In this document: positions 44,288-52,156 of the stretch, piece after piece | How positions within the stretch are numbered: the stretch's first letter is position 1 | How the letters are laid out: every line of letters begins with the position of its first letter | Origin: Rohdeia mirabilis | GTDB taxonomy: Bacteria; Planctomycetota; UBA1135; GCA-002686595 | Length of the DNA stretch: 64,000 nucleotides | Assembly (NCBI GenBank): GCA_007750655.1 | Contig: CP036290.1 | Location: 3,596,001-3,660,000 of the forward strand | Direction: 5' to 3' | Program-made: the position numbers and the translations under genes | The notes under the pieces: model-generated | Database searches by the model: none | What the model was told of the DNA's origin: nothing | Seen by the model: only the letters and a program-made list of their open reading frames with translations

Positions 44288-47179
44288 ATGCGCCGACCGA
44301 TCGCTTCCGTTCTCCTTTCCGCCATCGCGCCGAGCTTCGTGCTCGGAGCGAGTCTCGCGTCGGCCCCGATCGCGTCCGCCCAGGACCTGTCGGCCACGCG
44401 GATCTCCGACCAGATCGAGTACGCGCGCGGACTCGCCAGCTCCTGGCAGTTCCTCGACCTCGCGGACGCGGTGCTCAACGGACTCGAAGGTGCCGACCTC
44501 ACCGGTGAACAGCGCGAAGCCCTGGCGCTGACGCGGGCCGACGTCTTCGCGGCCGGAGCGCGCACGATCGGGGACGACAGTCTGCGCGAAGGTCTGTTCG
44601 ACCAGGCCCTCGACAGCTACAGCGCGTTCCTCGACTCCTACCCCGCTTCGGCGCTGGTGGCCGAGGCCCAACGCAACTACATCGGCGTGGCGCGCGACTA
44701 CTCGACGCACATGTCGGACCTGGTCGAGGAGGCCGCGGGCGAGGAACAGCAGCGCCTGCGCTCCGCGATCGAGGAGCGGGTCGCGCGCGTGCTCTCCAAC
44801 GCCTCGGAAGCGATCGCCCGCCTGCAGGACATCGAGGATCGCACCGAGTCCCAGGAGAACCAGCTCTGGAACATGCGCATCGACCGCGGTCGCCTGCTCC
44901 TGACGCTGGGCCGCGCCGCGGCGGATGGCGAGGGCTACCTGACCCTGGCCGAGGACGAGATGGGCGAGGTGGCGTTCTTCGCCCCCTCCGACTCGTCGTT
45001 CCCCCAACAGGCCTTCATGGTCCTGGGCGAGGTCTACCTGGCGAAGGGCCAGATCGCCGACGCGGCCGACACGTTCGAGTACGTGGCCGAGAACTCGATC
45101 CCATTCGAACGCGACACGTGGATGGACCTGCGCGAGTACCTCAACGATCCGCAGAAGAACTTCCGTTGGTCGTACCTCGAGTTCGTGACGCCGCCGATGA
45201 TCGAGGCGCACATGCAAGCGGGCAACACGGCGCGCGCCGCCAACGCCGGCCTGCACCTTCTGAACATGCGGAACCTCGAGGGCTTCGACGTGAGCGCCCG
45301 GGGTGAACTGGCCATGGTGGCCGCGGCCCGTGCGCTGTTCGACGCCGGCGGAGTCGTGGGCGGCACGCCGGCAGCGGCCGACTACGCCTGGTTCCAGACC
45401 GAGGAGGAGGCCGAGGCGAAGGGCCTGGGCAAGCGCTCCATGCGTCCCGCGCTCGAGCTCGCCCTGACGCTCGCGCTCGACCAGGCCGAAGGCAGCAACA
45501 GCCTGGCCGCCGCGCGCGCCAAGGGCCTGATCAACGACCTGATCGAGAGCCCCGGACTCAGCTTCGGCCCCGAGGTGCTGATGCAGGCCGCGAGGGGTGC
45601 GTACGACGCGCGCGACTACGAGGCCGCGCTGTCCGCCTTCCGCCGCGTGCTCACGGCGGTGCAGGGCGATCCGATCAACGCTTCCCTGTACGGCGGCGAA
45701 GTCTGCTGGTACATGGGCGACACGTACCGCCGGCAGGGACGCCTGCTCGAAGCGGCCATGGCCCACCGCGAGGGCGTGGTGTCCTACGCGGGCGACGAAG
45801 TGCGCGACAGCATGAACGCGAAGTCGGCGTACGACCAGTTCGGTCGCTTCATGCGCGTCGACCCCGAGTCGAAGCTGTTCAAGGAGACGCAGCAGCAACT
45901 CGCCGCTCTCGTGCAGATCCACGTGAAAGCGGGTGAGACCGACGTCATCCACGACCTGGCGCAGCAGAAGTACCAGGAGGCCGAGAGTAATGGCCGCGCC
46001 GCGACCTACGCGGAGGCCGCCGGCCGTTTCGCCGAAGTCCCCGAGTCCTCGAAGTACTACGGCATCGCGCGTTCGATGATCGGCCTCTGCTACTACAGGG
46101 CCGGCGACCTGGCCAAGGCGGCCGAGGCCTTCGCGGCCTACGAGGACGAACTCGCCACCACGAGCGACGACGGGATCCGCGCCCAGCTCGAGGGCTCCCG
46201 CGTCCGGGTGCGCTTCTTCGGCGGCGAAGTGGCCCTCGACCGCGCGAACTGGTCGAAGGCCCTCGAGACCTTCGCGAACTTCCCGAGAGAGTTCCCCGAC
46301 CAGGCCGAGTACCACGACTCCGCACTCGCGAAAGCCGTGCGCGCCGCGGTCGAACTGGGCCAGATCGATCGCGCGCTCGAGCTCATGGAAGAGCTGAGCA
46401 AGCGCTTCCCCGACTCGTCCCAGACCCTGGCGGCGACGGGCTACCTGTTCACGCCGCTGTGGGAGACCTACCGCACGACCGACGCCGGCACCGCCGAGCG
46501 CACCAAGGTGCTCGAGCCCCTCAGCAAGGTCGTCGAACTTCGGAACCGCCTCTCGAAGAAGGCCTCGTTCGACCTGTTGCGCATCGAGTCGAAGCTGTGG
46601 ATCGAGTTGGGCCGCTACGAGGACGCGCTCACGACCCTCGAGCGCATCAACACCGCGTTCGCGGACGACGAGACCCAGGCCGACAAGCTCGAGGCCTTCG
46701 TCAAGCCCGACCTGGGCGTGGTCTACATCCAACTGGACCGTCTGCCCGAGGCCCACGGGATCCTCGCGCCGCTCGTGCCGGACCCGGACGACAAGGAGGC
46801 CAAGAGCCCCTCGGGCGACGTGGTCGAGGCCTACATCAAGTCGGTCGCCGGCTGGATGAAGGGCGACGCGACCGACCCCGAGGTCATGGCCGGCGTCGGT
46901 GGCGCCGCGGAACTCGAGAAGGCCTACAAGTGGGCCACCAAGCGCAGCGGCAACTCGTCGCTCGAGTCCTACACCCCGCCGTGGTTCGACGCGCGTTTCC
47001 TCGAGCTGTGGACCCTGTACCAGTGGAGCAAGGTCGACACCCAGCACCAGTTCAACCTGCGTCAGATCCTGACGACGTTCAAACGCGACTACGGCAACGA
47101 CTTCGACTTCATGACCGAGTCGGGCTGCGACCCGTCGGTCGCCGCGCGCTTCCGCTGGCTCGACCGACTCGCCAAGTGA
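44288..47179 (+). CDS. Giant periplasmic TPR protein (963 residues)
   Basis: Signal peptide MRRPIASVLLSAIAPSFVLG...IASA-QD. The rest is a long series of TPR-like helical pairs: LFDQALDSYSAFLDSYPASALVAEAQRNYIGVARD, AFMVLGEVYLAKGQIADAADTFEYVAENS, RGAYDARDYEAALSAFRRVLTAVQGDPINASLYGGEVCWYMGDTYRRQGRLLEAAMAHREGVVSY, YGIARSMIGLCYYRAGDLAKAAEAFAAYEDEL, ALETFANFPREFPDQAEYHDSALAKAVRAAVELGQIDRALELMEELSKRFPDSSQTL. No enzyme domain is seen. It probably serves as a periplasmic scaffold for the adjacent secretin and ExbB/ExbD proteins. The stop codon overlaps the next gene's ATG (TGATG), so translation is coupled. Confidence 0.9.
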   Translation: MRRPIASVLLSAIAPSFVLGASLASAPIASAQDLSATRISDQIEYARGLASSWQFLDLADAVLNGLEGADLTGEQREALALTRADVFAAGARTIGDDSLREGLFDQALDSYSAFLDSYPASALVAEAQRNYIGVARDYSTHMSDLVEEAAGEEQQRLRSAIEERVARVLSNASEAIARLQDIEDRTESQENQLWNMRIDRGRLLLTLGRAAADGEGYLTLAEDEMGEVAFFAPSDSSFPQQAFMVLGEVYLAKGQIADAADTFEYVAENSIPFERDTWMDLREYLNDPQKNFRWSYLEFVTPPMIEAHMQAGNTARAANAGLHLLNMRNLEGFDVSARGELAMVAAARALFDAGGVVGGTPAAADYAWFQTEEEAEAKGLGKRSMRPALELALTLALDQAEGSNSLAAARAKGLINDLIESPGLSFGPEVLMQAARGAYDARDYEAALSAFRRVLTAVQGDPINASLYGGEVCWYMGDTYRRQGRLLEAAMAHREGVVSYAGDEVRDSMNAKSAYDQFGRFMRVDPESKLFKETQQQLAALVQIHVKAGETDVIHDLAQQKYQEAESNGRAATYAEAAGRFAEVPESSKYYGIARSMIGLCYYRAGDLAKAAEAFAAYEDELATTSDDGIRAQLEGSRVRVRFFGGEVALDRANWSKALETFANFPREFPDQAEYHDSALAKAVRAAVELGQIDRALELMEELSKRFPDSSQTLAATGYLFTPLWETYRTTDAGTAERTKVLEPLSKVVELRNRLSKKASFDLLRIESKLWIELGRYEDALTTLERINTAFADDETQADKLEAFVKPDLGVVYIQLDRLPEAHGILAPLVPDPDDKEAKSPSGDVVEAYIKSVAGWMKGDATDPEVMAGVGGAAELEKAYKWATKRSGNSSLESYTPPWFDARFLELWTLYQWSKVDTQHQFNLRQILTTFKRDYGNDFDFMTESGCDPSVAARFRWLDRLAK

Positions 47180-48432
47180 TGGGTCCCTCTTCCTCCTCCT
47201 CCACCCTCCGTCCGTCGCACGCCGGGTCCTTCACGATGTTCACCGCACTGCTCCTCACCGCCATTCCGTTCGCCGCCGGGCCGGCCGTCGCCGCACCGTC
47301 GCTCGCACCCGCGTCCAGCGCCTTCGAAGCGAACCTGCGCGCCGTCCAGGAAGGCCGACCGGACCTGGTCGTCATCCGCGGACGCCGCGACGCCGAGGTC
47401 CCCGTGGCCGGCACGATCGTGGAGGCGCGCCTCGACGAGGTGGTGATCGAGGTCGACGGCAAGGAGACCGGCTACAAGGCCGACAAGGTGCTGCGCATCC
47501 AACTGAACCGCGTGCCGCGCGAGTTCGAGGACGGCGAGAAACACCTGAAGGCACGGCGCTTCGCCGAAGCCGCGACCGCGTTCAAGGACGTGGCGGACAC
47601 CAGTTCCGTGCGCACGCCCGTGCGCGCCGTCGCGTTGCTCCAGGCGATCGAGGCCGAGATCGGACTGTCGGGCAGCGACGCCGCGGCCCTGGGTCGCGCG
47701 CGCTCCCTCGCCGACCGCTTCGTCTCCGACTTCTCGGACCACCGCGACCTGCCGCTGGCCCGCCGCTGGCAGGCGCGTCTCGCCCACCTGGTCGGCGAGT
47801 TCGGCGCGGCGGCCGACGGCTACGCGGCGCTGTTCGGCGAGTTCGACGGCACGCAGGCCAAGACCGGCTACGAGCCGATCGCTTGCCTCGAGGCCGGACT
47901 GGCCGGCGCCCATGCGGCCCTCGAAGGGGACGACGCGAGCAAGGCGCGCGACCTGTTCGCGGCGCTCGAGGAGAAGTCGACGGCGCTCGCCGCGTCGCTC
48001 GAAGCCACCGATCCCCTCGCCGCGCAGGCCCAGGCCCTGCGCGAGCGCGCCCAGCTCGGCGAAGGCTGGATCCTGCTCCAGAGCGACAAGGGCACCCAGG
48101 CGCGCAGCTTCTTCAAGAGCCGCGTCGACGGCAGCCAACTGAGCACCGCCCAGGCCCGCTTCGAGGCTCGCATCGGCCTCGCGCGCGGCTTCGAGACCGG
48201 CGGTGAACCGCGCGCCGCACAGCTCGAGTACGCGATCGTCTCCGCCACCGCCTTCGGCGATCGGGACCTCGTGGCGCGCGCCCTTCTGGGTCAGGCCGCA
48301 ACTACCCTCACCCTGGGGGATACAGACGCGCGCATCCTCGCCAAGCAGTGGCTCGGTGCGATCCTCGACCGCTTCCCGGACACGCCCTCAGCCCGTCCGG
48401 CGCGCGAACTGCTCGCCACCCTCGGCGAGTGA
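47179..48432 (+). CDS. Periplasmic TPR protein (second, 417 residues)
   Basis: The ATG at 47179 overlaps the previous stop; an internal ATG at 47236 (MFTALLLTAIPFAAGPAVA) gives a cleaner signal peptide, so the start is not certain. The mature part opens with a small beta region (LVVIRGRRDAEVPVAGTIVEARLDEVVIEVDGKETGYKADKVLRIQL), which resembles an Sm-like or SH3-like fold, followed by helical repeats (FEDGEKHLKARRFAEAATAFKDVADTSSV, EFGAAADGYAALFGEFD, LGEGWILLQSDKGTQARSFFKSRV, ARALLGQAATTLTLGDTDARILAKQWLGAILDRFPDTPSA). It probably pairs with the giant TPR protein. ExbB follows after a 457-bp gap. Confidence 0.85.
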   Translation: MGPSSSSSTLRPSHAGSFTMFTALLLTAIPFAAGPAVAAPSLAPASSAFEANLRAVQEGRPDLVVIRGRRDAEVPVAGTIVEARLDEVVIEVDGKETGYKADKVLRIQLNRVPREFEDGEKHLKARRFAEAATAFKDVADTSSVRTPVRAVALLQAIEAEIGLSGSDAAALGRARSLADRFVSDFSDHRDLPLARRWQARLAHLVGEFGAAADGYAALFGEFDGTQAKTGYEPIACLEAGLAGAHAALEGDDASKARDLFAALEEKSTALAASLEATDPLAAQAQALRERAQLGEGWILLQSDKGTQARSFFKSRVDGSQLSTAQARFEARIGLARGFETGGEPRAAQLEYAIVSATAFGDRDLVARALLGQAATTLTLGDTDARILAKQWLGAILDRFPDTPSARPARELLATLGE

Positions 48433-48889
48433 CGGACGGCAGATGAGGAACGGGGCCCGCTGGCGGGTCCCGGGGACTCGACGGCGGGAGCACCATCGGA
48501 ATCCAGCCGGTAGTTCCAGTCGGGGCCCGCGCTCCCTACCATCTGCCCTCCACATCCACCGGCCGCACGGGCGCGCCGGACCCACCCCGACTCGAAGGCG
48601 CCTCGCGCGCGGACCGGTCGGGGCCGATCTTCCCCACACGACCCCATCCATCGCACTGTCGGCCGCGTCCCCCCCAGGAACGCGCGCGGCACCCGGACCA
48701 CCAGGAACGACGGCACACCGTCCGTCCCTGGCCCACCGCCGCGACCCGGCTTCGCTCCGACTCTCGCTCCCCTCCTCGCTCCGCCGTCCACGTGGCCGCG
48801 GTTCGAGACAGAGGATTGCGAGCGGCTCGAAACGGACCGACCGTGATCCAGACCCTCGCTCCACGCGCCTTCAAGGAGTTCCCTTCCGG
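48433..48889 (+). other. 457-bp leader upstream of exbB
   Basis: No gene is supported. The exbB frame is open to 48203 but without coding bias. A strong ribosome-binding site (aaggag) lies at 48873-48878, 11 nt before the start codon. No clear promoter or repeat is seen. Confidence 0.45.
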
Positions 48890-49606
48890 ATGAACGCCCC
48901 CATCAAGACCGCCCTGAGCATGACGGCCTTCGCTGCCTTCGCCGGCACGGCCTTCGCTCAGTCCAAAACGCCCGATGTCACCGTCAGTGAGCTGATCACC
49001 GACGCTGGTGGCTTCGGCTACTTCCTGATCCTGCTGTCGATCATCTCGCTCGCTCTGACGATCGAGGGCTTCATCTCGCTCAAGCGCGACAAGCTGGCCC
49101 CGCCGGAACTCATCGACGAGGTCCAGGCCCTCTTCGACGAGGACCAGTTCCAAGAGGCCATGGAACTCTGCGAGGACCAGCCCTCCTTCTTCACGAAGGT
49201 CTGCGGCGCCGGCATCTCGAAGATCGGTCACGACTTCACCGTGATCGAGACCGCGATCGAGGAGATGGGCGACGAAGAGTCCATCCGCCTGCACCAGAAG
49301 ATCGGATGGCTCGCCCTGCTGGCGAACGTGGCCCCCATGGTGGGTCTGCTCGGCACGGTGTGGGGCATGATCCTGGCGTTCAAGACGATCTCCGCCACCC
49401 AGGGTCAGGCGTCGCCGGCCGAGCTCGCCGAAGGTATCTCGATCGCTCTTCTGACGACGATGTTCGGTCTCCTGGTCGCCATCCCGACCACGGCCGCCTT
49501 CGCCTTCCTGCGCAACAACCTGGTGCGCTCGGTCATCGAGGTCGGCGCGATCGTCGAAGACCTGTTCGAGCGCTTCCGTCCGGGCGAAGCCGCCCTGCGC
49601 CAGTAG
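48890..49606 (+). CDS. exbB: MotA/TolQ/ExbB proton channel family protein
   Basis: This encodes 238 residues from ATG 48890 with aaggag at 48873-48878. A cleavable signal-like segment (MNAPIKTALSMTAFAAFAGTAFA-QS) is followed by the ExbB core: TM1 GYFLILLSIISLALTIEGFISL (~42-63), a cytoplasmic helical loop, TM2 GWLALLANVAPMVGLLGTVWGMILAF (~130-158) and TM3 GISIALLTTMFGLLVAIPTTAAF (~175-198). The motifs VGLLGTVWGMI and AEGISIALLTT are diagnostic. ExbB forms a pentameric channel that, with an ExbD dimer, turns proton flow into mechanical force. Two ExbD genes follow. No TonB or TolA is seen nearby. Confidence 0.93.
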   Translation: MNAPIKTALSMTAFAAFAGTAFAQSKTPDVTVSELITDAGGFGYFLILLSIISLALTIEGFISLKRDKLAPPELIDEVQALFDEDQFQEAMELCEDQPSFFTKVCGAGISKIGHDFTVIETAIEEMGDEESIRLHQKIGWLALLANVAPMVGLLGTVWGMILAFKTISATQGQASPAELAEGISIALLTTMFGLLVAIPTTAAFAFLRNNLVRSVIEVGAIVEDLFERFRPGEAALRQ

Positions 49607-49937
49607 TTCGGCCCAGGGGTCGGTAGGTCCGCCCGGGGAACACGCGGCGGCGGCTACGGCCGCCGCCGTCCCCGAACCGGCCGTCCCCGATCCGGCCGGC
49701 TCCGATCCGCCGGCCCCGATCGCCCCGTCCCCGTGCTCGGTGGACGGACGGGCTCGGGTCACACGCAGAGGGTCGCGAGCGACCCCTGCGGCCCGGATGC
49801 GGCGGTTCCGCGCTGAACCGATCCGCGCTGAACCGATCCGCGCTGGCTGCGCTCTCTCTTCCACGGGCGCCCGCGCCGCTCACGAGCGGCCCGGCACCTC
49901 GACCACGGGCTCCGACGGCCCCACGCAGGCTCCCAAG
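49607..49937. other. 331-bp gap upstream of the first exbD
   Basis: No gene. It holds a 15-bp minisatellite (49806-49845) and a run of gatccggccg-like steps (49675-49720). The exbD frame is open but lacks coding bias. Confidence 0.45.
49806..49845. repeat. 15-bp tandem repeat, 2.7 perfect copies
   Basis: tccgcgctgaaccga at 49806-49820 and 49821-49835, with a third, partial copy, 93 bp before exbD1. Confidence 0.85.
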
Positions 49938-50405
49938 ATGAACATCGCGAAGCACGACGCCGAGACCGACATGGAGATGAACATGACGCCGATGATCGAC
50001 GTCGTGTTCTTGCTCATCATCTTCTTCATGATCATCACGGACCTCTCCCAGCAGGAGCTCGAGGACCTCGAGCTGCCGATGGCCGAGAAGGCCCAGGAGG
50101 ACAAGCCGGACCCGAACGCCAAGCGTCCGATCCTCAACATCCGTCAGGACGGCAAGATCATCGTGAAGCGCGATGTGCTGTTCGATCCGGCCGACGGCAA
50201 CACGGACCGCAGCCGCGTGTCCAACTTCCTGCGGACGATGGCCGAACAGATGGAGAAGGTCGACGACTACCCCGACGACCCTGTCCTGATCCGCGCCGAC
50301 GAGTTCACGCCCTTCCGTGAGATCCAGAAGATCATGGAGATGTGCGCCGACCAGAACATCAAGATCTGGAAGGTCGAACTCGCCGCCAAGGTTCCGGACG
50401 CCTGA
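49938..50405 (+). CDS. exbD: ExbD/TolR biopolymer transport protein (first copy)
   Basis: This encodes 155 residues from ATG 49938. A short cytoplasmic end with the conserved DMEMNMTPMIDVVFLLIIFFMI pattern gives one transmembrane helix with the proton-carrying Asp21. The periplasmic domain (PILNIRQDGKIIVKRDVLFDP...VLIRADEFTPFREIQKIMEMCADQNIKIWKVEL) is the ExbD fold, with the swapped helix/strand end. It works as a dimer inside the ExbB pentamer, with the next gene possibly giving a heterodimer. Confidence 0.93.
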   Translation: MNIAKHDAETDMEMNMTPMIDVVFLLIIFFMIITDLSQQELEDLELPMAEKAQEDKPDPNAKRPILNIRQDGKIIVKRDVLFDPADGNTDRSRVSNFLRTMAEQMEKVDDYPDDPVLIRADEFTPFREIQKIMEMCADQNIKIWKVELAAKVPDA

Positions 50406-50434
50406 TCGGGTCACAGAACGAGAGTCAGGAACAT

Positions 50435-50486
50435 CGGCAGAACGAAACGGCAGTACGAAACGCCAGCACGAGACGGCAGTACGCAC
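50435..50486. repeat. 13-bp tandem repeat, four copies
   Basis: cggcag[a/t]acgaaa and near copies run four times between the two exbD genes, ending 29 bp before the exbD2 start. The repeats are unusually A-rich compared with neighbouring DNA. Confidence 0.8.
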
Positions 50487-50515
50487 CGAGGCCCGAGCCT
50501 CCCGAGGACAGAACC

Positions 50516-51040
50516 ATGGCAAGTCGACGCAAGAAGCAGATGAAGGAGCTCACCGAGAGCAAGGCAGACATGGAGATGACGCCGATGATCGACGTCACGT
50601 TCCTGCTGCTGATCTTCTTCATGTGCACGATCAAGTTCAAAAAGCTCGAGGGCAAGCTGGCCGCCTACCTGCCGAAGGACATCGGTCAGAACACGACCCA
50701 GGTGGATCCGGTCGAGAAGCTCGACATCCGCCTCGACGTGGTGGTGGAGGGCGAGAAGCGCGCTCCCGACGGCATCGCCGCCTACAAGCCCGGCGTGCAC
50801 CCGCGCTTCAACTACGTCGACCGCGTCTTCTCCATCAAGATCGGACCGCGTGAGTTCACCTCGGACCAGATCGAGGAGGTGGCCGACCGCCTGCGCGTCT
50901 TCGCTTCGGACGATCCGGAACGCCCGGTGACGATCGACCCGCGGCGCGGCATCGTGATGGAGGACGTGGTGCGCGTCCTCGACCGGGTCCTCGACGCCGG
51001 CTTCACGAAGGTCAGCTTCGCCGGCTCCTACGAGGGCTGA
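50516..51040 (+). CDS. exbD: ExbD/TolR biopolymer transport protein (second copy)
   Basis: This encodes 174 residues from ATG 50516. A basic cytoplasmic tail (MASRRKKQMKELTESKADMEM) precedes the transmembrane helix TPMIDVTFLLLIFFMCTI with Asp26. The periplasmic domain is longer than in the first copy (~125 residues, with an insert GEKRAPDGIAAYKPGVHPRFNYVDRVF) and ends DPRRGIVMEDVVRVLDRVLDAGFTKVSFAG. Two different ExbDs beside one ExbB suggest a heterodimer or two alternative dimers. A strong terminator follows (51096-51134), so this is the likely end of the exbBDD transcript. Confidence 0.92.
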   Translation: MASRRKKQMKELTESKADMEMTPMIDVTFLLLIFFMCTIKFKKLEGKLAAYLPKDIGQNTTQVDPVEKLDIRLDVVVEGEKRAPDGIAAYKPGVHPRFNYVDRVFSIKIGPREFTSDQIEEVADRLRVFASDDPERPVTIDPRRGIVMEDVVRVLDRVLDAGFTKVSFAGSYEG

Positions 51041-51095
51041 CGGCGAAGGCGCTGACGGCGCCGCCCGGTCCCGCACCGCAGGTCGGGACAACGAG

Positions 51096-51134
51096 CGAGC
51101 CCGCGCTCCGGCCACCGGTCGGAGCGCGGGCTCG
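51096..51134 (+). terminator. Terminator hairpin after exbD2
   Basis: A perfect 15-bp stem (cgagcccgcgctccg and complement) with a 9-base loop, 55 bp after the stop of exbD2. Confidence 0.75.
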
Positions 51135-51200
51135 CGGCGTTCACGGAGGCCCGGATGCTCGGAAGCTTTGGGGCGCGGGTTCGGGTTCGATCCGCGCGCG

Positions 51201-51265
51201 CGGTGGACCGGAGCGGTGGACCGGAGCGGTGGACCGGAGCGGTGGACCGGAGCGTTCGACCGGAG
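51201..51265. repeat. 13-bp tandem repeat, five copies
   Basis: cggtggaccggag four times exactly (51201-51252) and a fifth variant copy (51253-51265), between exbD2 and secretin gene 2. Confidence 0.9.
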
Positions 51266-52156
51266 CGGACGGACGGCGCGGCGGGCTCCCCTCCCCGGCC
51301 CGACCCGGCGCGAGGGGGAACGCAGCACTGGCCGCGGCGCGGCGGGCCCTGGGACCGGGCCCCCGCCGCGGAGGGTCCGGCGCGATGGGCGTCCACGTGA
51401 TCCGGCGCGGCGGAGCGGACTTCGGTGGAGCCGAGACCCCGGACCCGAACCCGCGCCTCGAGGACCTCGATCCCAGACGGACCGCCGAGCCCGCCCGGGT
51501 GTCCGCACGGCGACCCTGCGGCGATCGCGGACGCGTCCGTCGGACGGGACCGGACCGCGCGCGCCCCCATCGAGCACGCGTGCGATTCCGGTCGCTCGCG
51601 GCCGGTTCCGACGACCGGCTCCCGAGCGGTCGAGCCCGCGACCACGGGCTCGATCTCCATCGCCTTCGACCAGGCCTGAACCATCCCGTCGCACCGGTGA
51701 ACGGGGCTCGCTCCAGCAGGATTCTGCGCCCGGCGCCGCTGCGATTCGGCTCCTCGGTCGCTACACTCCCGGGCCTCCCCGTCCCCAGGGCCGGGGATCC
51801 GGTCCGTCGGACCGTCCCCCTCCACGTTCTCGCTCTCCACTCCCCCGCCGCCGACCCAGGTCGACGGAGCGGTGCGTGGGCCTTCCGCGCGCCACTGGTC
51901 CTCGCGACCCGGTGCGACTGGAAGCGCAACCGAACGACGCCGCGCAGGTAGGGATCCGTCGACGCCGGCAAGGCTTCTCGCGAGCCGTTCCGTCCCGCAC
52001 ATTCCCCAATCGGCCTCCCCATCCCGGTCCGCGCGCACGCGTCCGTTTCGATCGCGATCGAACCGACACCGCCGCCCGCGACCGACCGCAGCGCCCGCCG
52101 TCCGGCACGTCGCCGTTCGCCCGCTGCACCGGCCAACCCACGCCTCATCAGGATCC

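Larger units (their letters stand above)
51041..52156. other. 1.1-kb gap with terminator and minisatellite
   Basis: No gene is supported on either strand; the open frames here lack GC3 bias. It contains the terminator at 51096-51134, a 13-bp array at 51201-51265 and a tacact box (51762-51767) that may belong to the promoter of secretin gene 2. Why this gap is so large is unclear. Confidence 0.45.

Noticed and set aside
42836..47047. A 1403-codon open frame on the - strand
   Set aside because: It runs antisense to the secretin and TPR genes, which have signal peptides and family motifs. Long antisense frames are expected when codons end in G/C, because stop codons become rare. The translation is low-complexity Arg/Glu/Ala/Gly.
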